Positions 33,998-44,939 of a stretch of DNA of 64,000 nucleotides are shown here, in pieces. Position 1 is the stretch's first letter. Each line of letters begins with the position of its first letter. The notes beneath the pieces were generated by a model that saw nothing but the letters and a program-made list of their open reading frames with translations, did no database searches and was not told the origin of the DNA. Origin of the DNA: Blepharisma japonicum (taxonomy: Eukaryota > Ciliophora > Heterotrichea > Heterotrichida > Blepharismidae); NCBI GenBank assembly GCA_949751835.1, contig CATKHK010000007.1:372001-436000 (forward strand). The letters are read 5' to 3'. Position numbers and translations under genes: made by a program.

Positions 33998-34792
33998 ATG
34001 AACGTAAGCGTATTATGTGTGCAATTTTGTCCAGTGTATAAAAATCCTCAAGCTTCAATGGAAAAGGTCAGCTCTATGTTGGCTAATTTTATTAAAGCTG
34101 ACATTGTTGTTCTTCCCGAAATGGCTTTTCCTGGTTACACATTTGATGACATCGAAGACATAAGACCATACCTCGAATTGCCCAACCCAGAATATCCCAC
34201 TTTTAGATGGTGCAGAGAACAAGCACAACGACTTGGAGCATACATCTTTTGTGGATACCCTGAAAAATATGAAGAAGGAGGCTATAATTCTATGATGGTC
34301 TTGAACCCTCAAGGCATGCTTATAAAAAATTATAGGAAGCATCATCTTTATACAATAGACAAAAATTGGTCAAGAGAAGGAGAAATATTTGACTCAGTGG
34401 CGATAACAGTAGCAGGCAAACAATTAATTGTAGGGCTTGGAATCTGTATGGACATAAATCCTTATGAATTCCGAGACTATGATCTGCATGAATTGGCTGA
34501 CTTTTGGCAGTCTCAGAATGTTGATTTGTGTGCATTTTGTACGAACTGGACTTATACGGATGGTGATGAAATGGAATTGTTGAATTATTGGCTGTGGAGG
34601 CTGGAGCCTTTGCTCAAATCTGAAAGAAAGATTTATTTTTTAGCAGCTGATAGGATTGGGGAAGAAAAAGGAACGAAATATAGTGGAGCAAGCTGTGTAA
34701 TTGAGTTAAGCTCAAATCCAAGGTTACTTGGGCTGGTAGAGAGAACATTAGAAAGAGTGTTATTGTGTAATATTAGAATAAATATGCCTTAA
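33998..34792 (+). CDS. NTA1: Nitrilase-superfamily amidase, N-terminal Asn/Gln amidase (NTA1) like
   Basis: 264 residues in one exon. The carbon-nitrogen hydrolase triad is visible: Glu in VVLPEMAFPGYTF, Lys in NYRKHHLYT, and Cys in GLGICMDINPYEF. LPEMAFPGY and GICMDxNPYxF are the wording of yeast NTA1, which removes the side-chain amide of N-terminal Asn or Gln and so feeds proteins into the Arg/N-degron pathway. The protein is shorter than yeast NTA1 (about 457 residues) and closer to a minimal nitrilase fold. A different amide substrate remains possible. No TGA occurs. Ubiquitin ligase genes lie elsewhere in the window but not next to it. Confidence 0.85.
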   Translation: MNVSVLCVQFCPVYKNPQASMEKVSSMLANFIKADIVVLPEMAFPGYTFDDIEDIRPYLELPNPEYPTFRWCREQAQRLGAYIFCGYPEKYEEGGYNSMMVLNPQGMLIKNYRKHHLYTIDKNWSREGEIFDSVAITVAGKQLIVGLGICMDINPYEFRDYDLHELADFWQSQNVDLCAFCTNWTYTDGDEMELLNYWLWRLEPLLKSERKIYFLAADRIGEEKGTKYSGASCVIELSSNPRLLGLVERTLERVLLCNIRINMP

Positions 34793-34910
34793 GATAAAAC
34801 ACTCCAATAATACTCACAAAGAGCAATAGTTCATTGATATAAAATTGATTGAAATTATAAATATATTGCCATTCTAATGTAGTATAAATAATTAGGACTA
34901 GAGATATTTA

Positions 34911-36870
34911 TTATCTAATTATCAATTTTTTCCGAATCAGATGGCCTCTATAAACTGATTGTATAAATATTATAGCTTCTCTTATCCCTTTATATATATT
35001 GTGGCATTGGTGCATTCTGACTGCACTTTGAATTAAAAATATTTTTTTCTTGATTTTTTCGTATCGCTTCCTCAGAATGAAACCTCTAATGTGAGCTTGA
35101 ATCATTGCAAGCATTTGAAACAAATTTTTATGTTTCTGAGCTTCAGGCTTCTTAATTTCAATTGATGTGGATTCTAGTACAAGCTTCGTATTAACTGGAT
35201 CTGACTGAATTATTTTTTCAATTGTCTCTTTTTTGGGTTTATCAGAACTCTGGCTTCTCTTTTCTCTTGCCTGTGATGGCGGCATAGTTTCAGTCTGGCA
35301 TGAAGTTTCCACCAAAGATGCTTTAGTATCAGAAAGCTCTTTCCCAGCCTCTTCATTTACCTTTATCCTTTTATTTCTATATCATTTTTGTACTTTTCCA
35401 GCAGCTGCATTTCTTTCTTTTTTTATTTTTAAATATTTTTTTCTGTCTTGATATCCTCTATAATATTTCTGGATGCTTGTAGCTGAATTTTTTCTTTTTT
35501 GAAATCATTCCCTTATTTTCCTTTGGATTTTTCTTGCAGCAAATCCTCTTCTTCTCATTTCTATCTCCTTTTTTGAAATTTTTTTTGGTATTTCTTCTTC
35601 AAGCTCTTTCAAAGGCTGGCACATTGCTTCAAAATCGTGAAGTTTTTTTTGTAGATTTTGTAATTGTCCTTCTATATTAATTATGCGGGAATCAAAATTC
35701 ATATCAAATTTTCTGATAGACTTTGTACTAGTTTCTGGCGAATTTGAAAATTTGCTGGAAGGCTGAGATGTAAGATCAGGCTTGATGATTGGCTTTATGA
35801 ACTTTTTTCTCAAAGCGTTAGGAGTTTTTATTGTTTCTATTGGCTTCAAATTTGGCTTTTTCTTAGTAATCCGAACTGAATAATTCACTGGGTTTTGGGT
35901 TTTATCTTTATACATTGGCTGCATTCTTTCTCCTGTAAGAAACCTTGCATTTGTGAGTCCAGCTGACTCCGAAAATGCTCCTGATGGCATAGGCTCGAGC
36001 TTATTTTTCTTCTCAATTGTCAAGCTTTTATTTGGCAGTTGCACTTTATTTTCTTCATCCCAATGCCCACTTTCCAACTCAATTTCGTCTAAGCTGTTTC
36101 TTTCTTTATTCTTTATTTGCTCTCTCCTTAATTCTTGTTTAAGCACATGACTGAGAGTTGAATTTCTTGTTGATGCATCATGTCTTGATGATGAAAGTCT
36201 TGCTTTGCTGTTGGCTAGACTATTTAATGACTCTAATTTGCCAATCTTTTGGCTTTGTTTTGAATTCTTATTCAGTGCTGTTCCAATAAGCTGTGTAACA
36301 GGATGCACTGATCCCAAATGCTCAAGAGCGATTTCTCAACCTTTTGTAAAAAAATCTTGGGCTTCTTTCATTTTGTCTAGAAATTCTTGTTCGATCCCTA
36401 CATTATGATAGGCAATCGCAAGTGTTGTTTTCGTGTTTAAATTCTGCTCAATAGCTTGATTTAGTATCTTAATTGCTTTCAGGCCATGAATAATTGCTTC
36501 TTCGTGCAAATCAAGCTGAGATTTAATTGCACATATATTCAAAAGGGTTCCAGCAAGATTTACATTATCAATAGAACTTTCTGACTCACACTCCAGTGCT
36601 TCCGACAAATATTTTAATGCTTTTAAAGGATTATTAATCCTTTTATATAGACAGCCGAAGTTGTTGAGGGTTATTGATTTTAGCTTAATCACAGTGCTTG
36701 ATGATGCCGATCTTAATAAGTTATTAGCTTTTGTCAATAAATTAGTTGCAGTTTCTGCATCGCCAGAGCTTAAAGCTTCCATTGCGAGCTTATTGCAGTT
36801 TAGTATTACAGCTTCATTCTACCTAGTAACTTACTCCTAATGAATCTTCAATTAATACATTGAATGACAT
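34911..36870 (-). CDS. TPR and IQ-motif protein
   Basis: Exons 36870-36835 and 36818-34911 give 647 residues. The first 12 codons (MSFNVLIEDSLG) are on a tiny exon. Residues 15-190 are TPR-like helix pairs (NNFGCLYKRINNPLKALKYL, GTLLNICAIKSQLDLHEEA, LAIAYHNVGIEQEF). A long basic, disordered middle and a short coil (about 400-430) follow. From about residue 445 there are at least five IQ-type motifs (AARKIQRKIREWFQKR, ATSIQKYYRGYQDRKK, AAGKVQKWYRNKR, LAMIQAHIRGFILRKR, FIQSVYRGHLIRKK), which bind calmodulin or centrin. Trp from TGA occurs four times. Likely a calmodulin-binding scaffold at cortex or basal bodies (inference). Confidence 0.88.
36819..36834 (-). other. 16-nt intron
   Basis: GTAAGTTACTAGGTAG. 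Phase 0 with in-frame TAG; 12-codon first exon upstream. Its adenine at position 11 keeps the same distance to the 3' end as A10 of the 15-nt introns. Confidence 0.75.
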
Positions 36871-36913
36871 TTAATTATTTCATAAAAAATTCATCTTAAA
36901 TTACTATAAATTG

Positions 36914-37243
36914 CTACTTATTCTCCTTTGTCTGATTCGAGTATTGAGGAATAGTGAAAATATTGTGGCCTGATTTTTTGCCTTTATTTAGTTGCATAAG
37001 CTTGGCAACTTTTCAGGGCAAACCATATTCTGAAACTACTTTTTCAGCACCTGAGTTCCCTGCTTCTTCGATTGCAAGATATATTAATTTTGATATGCTT
37101 TCAACGAACTTTAAGCTACTTAGATCGTTTATTTCAAGCTCCGTGTTTATTCTGCTTGGACTTCACCCAGCGTGTTTTGCAACAAGCTCTCTACCGCCTA
37201 GAACAAGTAAACAGATATTGCTATAGTTTAGTTCAGAAGCCAT
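36914..37243 (-). CDS. Hypothetical 109-residue protein
   Basis: ATG 37243 (MASELNYSNICLLVLGG) to TAG 36914, kept open by two TGA=Trp codons (HAGWSPSRI, GLPWKVAKL). The composition is mixed and helical, with several charged residues and a Lys/Asn-rich end. No family recognised, and no signal peptide or membrane helix. It is tightly packed between the TPR/IQ gene (43 bp) and proline dehydrogenase (85 bp), all on the minus strand. Opposite-strand frames across it are T-rich shadows. Confidence 0.7.
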
Positions 37244-37328
37244 TTAATATTAAATGGGGGACTTTTCTGAAATTTATACATAGCTGGGCTCTTTTATTTT
37301 TTCAATTAATTATATTTTTACTTATTAT

Positions 37329-38585
37329 CTATGATAAAGCTCTTATCTTGATTTCGTCATTAATCATTTTAACCTGCTCATGCAGTTCTCCCACGACCTG
37401 ACTTTGTTCAATAGCTCTTCTAGCTAGATAGGGAATCAATTTTTCTGATGGTCCAAATGGTACATATCTTTGTACAGCATAATGTTCTGATGCTAAAGCT
37501 GCACTCATCATAGACTTCATACCTAGCAGCTGCCCGAATGTGACTCCTCCTTTCAATCTATCGATTTTTTTCTCATAAATTTTTTCTTTCCCGAATTCTG
37601 CACTTAGCCAATTATGACTTGCTATACACAATTGGTCACCAGGCTTAAAAACGTTGAAAATGGTATCTGTGTTGCTATGGTAGGCAAAATTTGTGGCTTC
37701 TTTGGAATCATGAATAGGTGAAGGGATTCCTTTTATCCTAGCTAAATCGTTTTCTTCTCTTATATAAGCACCACGAACAAGCTTGATTCCTATAGACAGA
37801 TTTTTTTCTTTTGAGGAATGCAGATAAGAGGATAATTTAGATTCTGAGTCCTTTAGGTAGCTTTGGATAGTTGTAAGAACTATTGCTGAGGATTTATTGT
37901 ACTCGTTTTGAAGCGTTCATGTAAAGCTGTCTATCGCAGCTTGAAAATAGGTCTGTTCAGCATCAATCATCATAGAGACACCTTTTTCTCTACAGATATT
38001 AGCAATTCCTCTGAGTCTTCCCATACAGTTTTGTATTTCCTTGATTTCTTTTCCATCAAATTCTGTTTCAAGTCCATCAAAGACGCTTTCGTTATAAATT
38101 CGGATGAATTTGTCGCTGCCTCTTTGCAGTTTTTTAAGCATGAAATCATTAAGCCTCTCCAGCAAATCGGTATTAATTAATGCAGTTACTTTAATTGCTA
38201 GTGATGGATAAGGAAATTCATTAGCACATAAAGCAGCTTGAATTATGGCTTTTTCATTGTTGTCTAATCCTTCAACAGTGGTTTCTCCTTCCGCACAATA
38301 ATCAATTATTCCACCCATGTTTTGGGCTGCGAGCTTCTGGAGCACTGTTTTAAGCTCCTGGTAAGTTTCTCCTGCACTGAAAACCTTTCCAGCTGTTTGT
38401 GAAATGTAATAGCAAGTTGCATGTTTCCCTAATAGAAGATTCGATAACCAAAGAAGACGGTTTATATTTTGAACGAGATAGGGTCGAGCACAAAAATTAG
38501 ATGCCACAAGAGTGTTGATTAGTTCGAAATTCGATTGGTTTTTGAATGGTCGAATTGCTGATATTGAACCTTTGAGCTGCAGCAT
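37329..38585 (-). CDS. PRODH: Proline dehydrogenase
   Basis: 418 residues in one exon, ATG 38585 to TAG. The TIM-barrel landmarks are present: GGIIDYCAEGE, MMIDAEQTYFQAAID, GIKLVRGAYI and, near the end, RYVPFGPSEKLIPYLARRAIEQ, whose Arg-x-x-Arg-Arg group binds proline. The enzyme oxidises proline to pyrroline-5-carboxylate with FAD and passes electrons to quinone at the inner mitochondrial membrane. The N-terminal 30 residues are basic and could target mitochondria. Only one Trp (TGA about 37914) lies at a frame join. The partner P5C dehydrogenase is not in this window. Confidence 0.95.
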
Positions 38586-39981
38586 AGTAAATATGGTGTG
38601 GATTATTTTATATAAGTAAAGAAATGGTATTGAAGCGATATTAAATAAGGATTATAAAATGATAATTATTCATGAGTTGGCAGAATTAGACAATTTATAT
38701 TTTACTGGTATGATATTCTTGTTTGTTTCAATAAAGTTTAGGCAATTATAAGATTTCAAATTTATATTAGGAATTTATAAAGTAGCATAAGAAATTTGCT
38801 TTGTAATAGCTTTAACATAAATAAAGAAAGTGAAAGAGATTGCAAGTCAATGTTTGATAAATGAATTTATTTTTTTTTATAAATTTCTTTATACTTACTT
38901 TTATTGAGTAATTTTAAACCTGGTCTAATTTATTTGTCTTAAATTTTTCCAGTGTTTCATCTATTAAGACAGCTCCATCTTAGCATAATTAAAATTAATT
39001 TAGACTTATTTTGGATTTAACAGAGACAAAATAGCATCCAATATATAAAATATGTTTAGGATTAAAATTTGCCATGATCAAATTTTATTATAAGAAAATC
39101 TAAGCAAAGATTCTTTATATTGCAAATTTGCAAGGAATTGTTTAAAAAGATGCAGTTTGAGCTTTTGATAGTCTAATGATCGAACGAAAAATTTTTGATC
39201 GGGTTGTTTTTAGAGATTATTTAAAAATTTTGTCTAACTGCTTTAATAGTTTTTTATAATTTAAAAGAAGTGACTGCTTTCATATTTGAAACGATAATTT
39301 TATTCTGACAGGAATTCACCATGTTTAAATTGACATTTTAAATTTTATTTTAGATTTCTGGTCTGCAACAATTAATATTCATTTAATGCGGATGATTTGA
39401 CTACAAACATTATTGGGCAAACATATATTTGAAAAAAATCCCTATTTTCTTGATTTAGTCCTAAACAAAACTCTTAATTTTATCCGATCCATAAATATCA
39501 CATATTTTATGAAAATCTGCAACTCTTAATATACTTTCTTTCCTTAGTTATTTTGGATAAATAATCATCAAATATTTGCATCAAAAGAACAAAATTATCT
39601 GAAAATTTCTTCACCATCCGATTATTTCAAAAGTATCAGTATACCTATCATGCGTTATTTTACTAATGCAAATATCAAAAGATATATCACGTTAGTATAG
39701 ATTTTATAGATATATGAGAGTTGAATATTGAGTACTATCTTCATGACTAAACGTAGTAGTATTCAGTTCGATTCAGCAAACTAGGGACATAAATTTTATA
39801 TTTCAATAATTGTCTGAAAATCCCACCGATAAATCTCACCAGAAATTTGTCAGGCCAAGCTATATTAATATATTGATTAATCTATTTTTTTTGCAAATTG
39901 ATTTCAGAGTACTTAAAATAAGATCATATATATCATTATAATAGTAAAAAACGTCCTGAAATACAAATGATATTAATTAGA
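38586..39981. other. Gene-poor AT-rich stretch
   Basis: 1.4 kb with no frame I can support on either strand, even with TGA read as Trp. No repeats, tRNA boxes or telomere-like arrays were noticed. Confidence 0.5.
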
Positions 39982-40302
39982 TTAAGCAATTTTTAATTCC
40001 AGTTCATCGGTATCTTGATACTGGCATTTTCTTTTGTGTAAAGATAACTGACTAGCAAACCTAAATTTCATTTCACATTTCGAGCATGAGAATGGCTTCT
40101 CACCAGAATGCATTCTCATGTGCTCCTGTAGATTTTGTTTGCTTGCCAATCATTTTTGGCAGAGTTGGCATTGATTATGTGTCTTTTTTAAGTGATAGAC
40201 TGTCACATGCCTTCTTAAATTGAATTTAGTTGAATAATTCTTTGCACAGCCAGGTAGCATGCAACAATAAAGAGTCACAATATTCTCAGATACACTATCC
40301 AT
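39982..40302 (-). CDS. C2H2 zinc-finger protein
   Basis: 106 residues, ATG 40302 ([16 protein letters not shown]) to TAA 39982. Three zinc fingers fill the protein: C-x4-C spacing in CCMLPGC with [32 protein letters not shown] followed by the SGEKPF linker; and [21 protein letters not shown], whose last ligand is Cys. The Trp in finger 2 is TGA. A tandem of this kind binds DNA; a transcription factor is likely. The gene stands alone in about 2.5 kb of AT-rich DNA. Targets unknown. Confidence 0.88.
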
Positions 40303-41110
40303 TTTATATCCGATTCAAATTTTGAACGGAAATCATTAAAAAAATGATGATCAGAAAGTTATTAATAATTTCAAGTTATTAATAAAACTCCTTTTTATAA
40401 AACATAGATCATTAAATATCTGTCACATGCAAAGTGTTGTAAATATCGAATATTTATATAGTTAATTATTGATAAAAATACTAGATATTTAGATAAATAT
40501 AATTAAAAAATAATTGTATAAGAATTAATAATTGAATTTATAGCCTAAAGAATCTTAAAATAAAGATATTTAAAGAAATTAATTAAAAATGAACTCAATA
40601 CTAAACATTGTTATATAAAATAATGATCGCAAATGATAAATTATTCATTTATAGCTCTTATTATTAAATTCATTTTAGATATATTAAGATGACTCTTAAT
40701 GGCACACAAATATTTACTAGAGGAATCAAATCATCAAATTTAATAGAAATCCAGAAAATATCTTTTTTTCTTTTAAATTTTCAAGCGATCTTTAGGCCAA
40801 TTTAATTACTTAAGATTAAGGTACTATCAAATTTTATGTGCTCTTTTTATTTAGAGATTTAAGTAAACTTCTTTCTAAGTAATATATAAGATCTAAAAAA
40901 AAAATTCCATATCAAAAAATAGAATAAATTTATTACAATGAAATCAAGTATTTTAAATATTTGTAGCTAGAATATCTCTACTGATATCAAAATTTTCTTA
41001 ATCTTTTCTCTTTAAAGAAAATATATTTCTAGAGCATTGTAGCCTAATAAAGCTAAAATTATATTATATGTATCTTTAATAAAATGCTATATTAATTAAA
41101 AACTGGCCTA
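40303..41110. other. Intergenic, AT-rich
   Basis: 808 bp upstream of the zinc-finger gene and downstream of the vWA gene. Very AT-rich; nothing recognised. Confidence 0.5.
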
Positions 41111-41971
41111 CTAAAATAGATTGCACTTACAACTCTCTACACAAGAATCTGCTTCTGAATAATGAGGTCTATGATAAATGGGCCGAGAAGATGCAGAAGA
41201 ATAGTGGTAAGAAGGAGAAGGCTGAGCAGGAGGCAAACGGGCAGGAATATTTATTGAAGACAGCAGCATTACTTCGTCATTAAAAAGCAAGCAAGAAACC
41301 AAATCTCCATCCTGTAAATTTCTGAGAAACATGGCCACGCTTGATTTTAAAGATTCTCAATTGCTTCCTTCCATTGATCCGCTAAAATCAAGATTAAGCA
41401 AAACGGCGAACCTATTTCTTTTTACTGTCAATACATGAGAATTTTGTTGACGTATCATTAATGCAGAATTAGTGCCATCAGTAATTCCCACAGCCTGAGT
41501 CTGTCTTATAATACCTATACCAACGCTTATTCTATCAAATATTCTGCTAAGGTCAACATTTGAAGCGTGGTAAGCATTGCAACTGTCTCCACCACATGCG
41601 CTCATAACTGCCATTTCAGCAGCTGCTTTTTCGCCTAAATTTATTCCTATGTAATTTGTTTGGCAACGTTCAGTAGGAATTGACTGGTTGATTATATAAA
41701 AAATCGTGGCAAGCTCTTCAATAGAAGTTTTTGAGTCGCCATCTTCACCATCTGTTATCACAATTTGAAGGAAATTTCATATTTCCCCTGTTCCTAACTG
41801 ATTTAAGGCTTCGTTAAGTTTGAGGATTAATGATAAACCTGCCCTTACAGAATCTCTCAACGCTGTACCACCTCGGGGATTCAAGCAATTTAATTTTTGA
41901 TTTACAGAGCATTGTCTTGCAGGCTCGAAACCCAATTCACTAAGAAGGGCTGCTGATAAGTTCTGGTTCAT
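41111..41971 (-). CDS. vWA protein with half-domains in inverted order
   Basis: 286 residues, ATG 41971 to TAG 41111. Residues about 15-130 match the second half of a vWA domain (NPRGGTALRDSV with the MIDAS Thr at 36, IVITDGEDGDS at about 70-78). Residues about 187-245 match the first half (FAVLLNLDFSGSMEG with MIDAS DxSxS at 195-199, then LVSCLLFNDEV). Together they would complete one MIDAS, so this looks like a circular permutation. The end is Pro/Ser/Tyr-rich with Cys near the stop. Two TGA=Trp codons are used. Alternatives: a leftover of a tandem vWA protein, or missing exons. A 16-nt GT...AG at 41111-41126 would change only the last residues. Confidence 0.75.
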
Positions 41972-42468
41972 ATTTTATTAAGTAGACTTATAAAATTTTA
42001 TATTTATTATTATAAAAATTCTCAAAATTGAAGATTTAATTTAATTCATAAGAACTTAGAAGAAGTCTGTTAAAATTTAATGTATATGCTCAGCAAAAAT
42101 TTTTTAATTGAAATAAAGTTTCAAAAGCTGCTAACTGCAAATAAAAATCAATGAAATAATTCAAATTTTGGATATTCATACAATTATAACATGAAACCCA
42201 TAAAATATTATCCATTTTCGTGAGGAATTTTTGAATGATAAATTTACATATGAGAAATATTGCTAAATTAAATATAGAAAATTTATTTCGCTATTTAATT
42301 TATCAAAATCATATATAATTGATAATATTTAACCATAAGATTTATATTGAGAATGTATCATACTAAAGTAATTAAATCTCATATTATTTTCAGAAATTAT
42401 TTTTATACAATAAATTATATTATAGATCAACTATTTTATGACTCAAATCATAAACTGTTGAAAATTCC
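41972..42468. other. Intergenic, AT-rich
   Basis: 497 bp between two minus-strand genes; strongly AT-rich, nothing recognised. It contains no missing first half of the vWA domain. Confidence 0.55.
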
Positions 42469-43185
42469 TTATTTAGAAATCTTCAAAAACGATTCAAGCG
42501 CTAAATAAAAATTACGTGTTCTACAAATCGGGCATTTTCTAACAGCTTGCATTTTCAAATTAACAGCACATCTTGAGCACAAGCACAAGTGCTTGCATGG
42601 GAAAACAAGAGTGTCTCTCTTGCTACTCAAGCAAACAGAACATTTTTCTCCCAAATAATTTCCATAAATTTCAACTAATTCATATACTTCGTTGCCTATT
42701 TTTAAATGTTGTCTTAGTAACTTTAGTGAGAACTGACCATTTTCTTTTACAAATGAAAGATAGGATGTATGCAGTTGCTGAATTTGTTGATTTGATGAAA
42801 ATGGAATGATTTGGATTATTAAAGGGGTATATGAAGGAGAATATTTAGTAAGCTCTTCTTCTTCATATTCTGATAAGGATAATGTGGACACATCTGACGG
42901 GAAGCATTGAGACATTCCTCCTTGAATTGTTAAAGCAATTATTGGAATGTCGGGCTGGATATTGCAGAATTCTGAATGACGAGCACAGAGAAAGATTTGG
43001 ATAGTAGATCTTACCCTTGTACTGTACCTAAAATCTAAGTAATATTTCTCGTCTTCATATTTCAAGGAGATTGATTCTTTTTCAATATGTGCAAAGCTGG
43101 ATATGATCGAGCTGCTGCGTTTGAGAGAATTTTTATCTGTGGAAAAAGTTATTGGGATCCTGAAGTTGGATGTGGAATTTCCCAT
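42469..43185 (-). CDS. RING-finger E3 ubiquitin ligase (MGRN1/LUL type)
   Basis: 238 residues in one exon. It begins MGNSTSN, a myristoylation context. A beta-rich middle (about 40-150) ends in a short strand-helix segment, followed by the C3HC4 RING (about 183-225): CSVCLSSKRDTLVFPCKHLCLCSRCA...CPICR. This order (MGN start, unique domain, C-terminal RING) is that of the plant LUL and animal MGRN1/RNF157 ligases, which add ubiquitin to membrane-associated proteins. Myristoylation is predicted only. No TGA occurs. Confidence 0.88.
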   Translation of the reverse strand: MGNSTSNFRIPITFSTDKNSLKRSSSIISSFAHIEKESISLKYEDEKYYLDFRYSTRVRSTIQIFLCARHSEFCNIQPDIPIIALTIQGGMSQCFPSDVSTLSLSEYEEEELTKYSPSYTPLIIQIIPFSSNQQIQQLHTSYLSFVKENGQFSLKLLRQHLKIGNEVYELVEIYGNYLGEKCSVCLSSKRDTLVFPCKHLCLCSRCAVNLKMQAVRKCPICRTRNFYLALESFLKISK

Positions 43186-43589
43186 TCGATTATTATTATT
43201 TAAGTAGTCCGTAATATCATTCTGCTAATGATAAGAAGTTAATAAAACGCCTCACAAATAAAAACAAAAAAAATTCTACCAAAAGATTGGGTCTCATCTG
43301 TAAATTATTCTTTAAAAGGCGTGCTTTTTTTTATTATCCACTAATTCTGATAAAGACTCAGCAACTTCTCCAAGAATAAATTTAATAATACTTAATAAAT
43401 TAAATTTAGATAATTTTGGAAGGTTTCTTATTCCATGTACTCTTTATTATGGAATGGTTTTTATGAAAAGCGCTTTTTCAGTAATTTCATTAGAAGTAAT
43501 TTCATTCATATTTCACCAAATTTTCAAAATTTTAAAGTTTTATGTTAAGCTGATGCTAAATAAATAATTATTAACTTTATAGCATACTA
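43186..43589. other. Intergenic, 404 bp
   Basis: AT-rich spacer with a run of T at about 43325-43333. No gene seen. Confidence 0.5.
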
Positions 43590-44666
43590 TTAATGTCCCA
43601 CTCGTTTGGGCGCTGTTTGTGGCCTTAGTTGATCGGAGAAACTTCTTATATGCCCTTTTGGTGCCATCTTTAACTTTTTCGCTGTATTGTCTTTTTGGGG
43701 TGTTGATTCAGTGCTTACTTTCTTGGTATCAAAGGTATTGCTTTTTAATAAATCGGCTTCACCAGTAGATTTGCGGATATTTCTAGATCTGTCTTTCGAT
43801 GGGTGGGACTGAGATTCTTTACCAGCTGATAGAGCAGGCGATTTGTTGCTTACTCTTTCCTTCATTTTTTGCTGGATTTTATTCAGATCAACTGCTTTTT
43901 CTTCAAGTTTTCTTTTTAAATATTCAATATTTGCAGGATTCCTTGACTCTCCTTTTTTATCAGCCACTCTCAGCCCTTCAATTTCTTGTTTTAATTTTTC
44001 AGTTTCATCGAGTTTTTCTTCCAGTCTTGATTTCAGTTTCATGCACTCTTCTTTTAGCCTGTTGATAATTTTATCTTTTTTTTGAAGTTCGTCAGCGTAT
44101 TTTTTTAATTGCTGTTCAAATTCTTTAGCAATCTTTTCGTCAACCTCTTTTTTATTTTCTTTTTGTTTCGAGGCTACTTTTTTTAGTTCATTTTGAAGTC
44201 TCTGTTCAAATTCTCTAAGTTTAATATCAACGTCTTTATCGTTGCTTTTCTCAGAGCTGTTTCCATCATCTCTTTTCCTATTCAATTGCGCGTTAAGTTT
44301 TTCCAGCTCATCAATTCTATTTTGCGATGATTCAATGTGAAGCTTGAGTTGATGTTCAACTCGAATATGATTTCGTACTTCGGCTTCTGACTTTTGTAGC
44401 AGCGTTTCGAATTGTTCACTTTTTTGAATCAATTCTGCGTTGTCTGATTTGGTATGGTCTTTCTTAAATCGCAATAGTTCTAAGACTATTTCTTTCAAAT
44501 TTTCAAAGACCTCCAAAGAATCCAGCTCTTCTAGCGTCCTCATCTCTTCAGATGTCACACTTGCTTCATCGATATGACAATTTGTACTGAAAACGTGGCA
44601 AAAAAATTCATGAAGAGCCTTATTTAAATCAAAGTTCTCAGTATCCTCTTGAAGCATAAAATCCAT
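43590..44666 (-). CDS. Coiled-coil protein, unknown
   Basis: 358 residues, ATG 44666 (MDFMLQEDTENFDL) to TAA. An acidic, helical N-terminus (1-75) is followed by a long coiled coil (about 80-265; Glu/Lys/Leu heptads) and a basic, Ser/Thr/Pro-rich C-terminus (about 270-358, KGHIRSFSDQLRP). No enzymatic domain. The layout is common for basal-body, centrosome or cytoskeletal proteins, but nothing assigns it. A separate short frame ends 54 bp upstream on the same strand; no mini-intron joins the two in frame. Confidence 0.8.
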   Translation of the reverse strand: MDFMLQEDTENFDLNKALHEFFCHVFSTNCHIDEASVTSEEMRTLEELDSLEVFENLKEIVLELLRFKKDHTKSDNAELIQKSEQFETLLQKSEAEVRNHIRVEHQLKLHIESSQNRIDELEKLNAQLNRKRDDGNSSEKSNDKDVDIKLREFEQRLQNELKKVASKQKENKKEVDEKIAKEFEQQLKKYADELQKKDKIINRLKEECMKLKSRLEEKLDETEKLKQEIEGLRVADKKGESRNPANIEYLKRKLEEKAVDLNKIQQKMKERVSNKSPALSAGKESQSHPSKDRSRNIRKSTGEADLLKSNTFDTKKVSTESTPQKDNTAKKLKMAPKGHIRSFSDQLRPQTAPKRVGH

Positions 44667-44720
44667 TACTAAGTTAAAAGAAAAAGAGTTTAGGTTGACA
44701 AAAATGTTATTCCTTAATTA

Positions 44721-44939
44721 TTACCTGAGTGTAAAGTAAGGAGAGTCCATATCAGAGAATGGAGATTCAAAACTTGAGGCTGTTGGAGGAGTTGCCAAGT
44801 ATGTGTTTTCTTTTTCGAAATCCCGTGGCTTTGTACAAACCACCGGAGAAAAGTCTGGAGGAAGAGGGGAAAGCGGCACTCGAGTCCTCGATTGTGATTT
44901 TCTTGATGCTAGAGGCGTGCAGTAGCTAGGCGTGTTCAT
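44721..44939 (-). CDS. Small SP/TP-rich protein with KEN box
   Basis: 72 residues, ATG 44939 (MNTPSYCTPLASRKSQ) to TAA. It has about seven Ser-Pro or Thr-Pro sites (LSPLPP, DFSPVV, ATPPT, ESPF, DSPYF) and the sequence FEKENTYL, a KEN box as used by APC/C to mark cell-cycle proteins. It could also be the first exon of the coiled-coil gene downstream, but the available GT...AG joins break the frame, so I keep it separate. Function inferred from short motifs only. Confidence 0.5.
   Translation of the reverse strand: MNTPSYCTPLASRKSQSRTRVPLSPLPPDFSPVVCTKPRDFEKENTYLATPPTASSFESPFSDMDSPYFTLR

Noticed and set aside
41111-41126. 16-nt intron at the end of the vWA gene
   Set aside because: It would change only a few last residues, starts GTGC rather than GTA, and lacks the A five bases before its end. 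The TAG is the simpler stop.
43300-43335. Hairpin plus T run resembling a terminator
   Set aside because: The stem is only about five pairs, and such terminators are bacterial. AT-rich spacers give this by chance.
44667-44720. Longer intron (about 56 nt) joining the KEN-box frame to the coiled-coil gene
   Set aside because: The only GT...AG pair leaves the downstream frame shifted, and all supported introns here are 15-16 nt.
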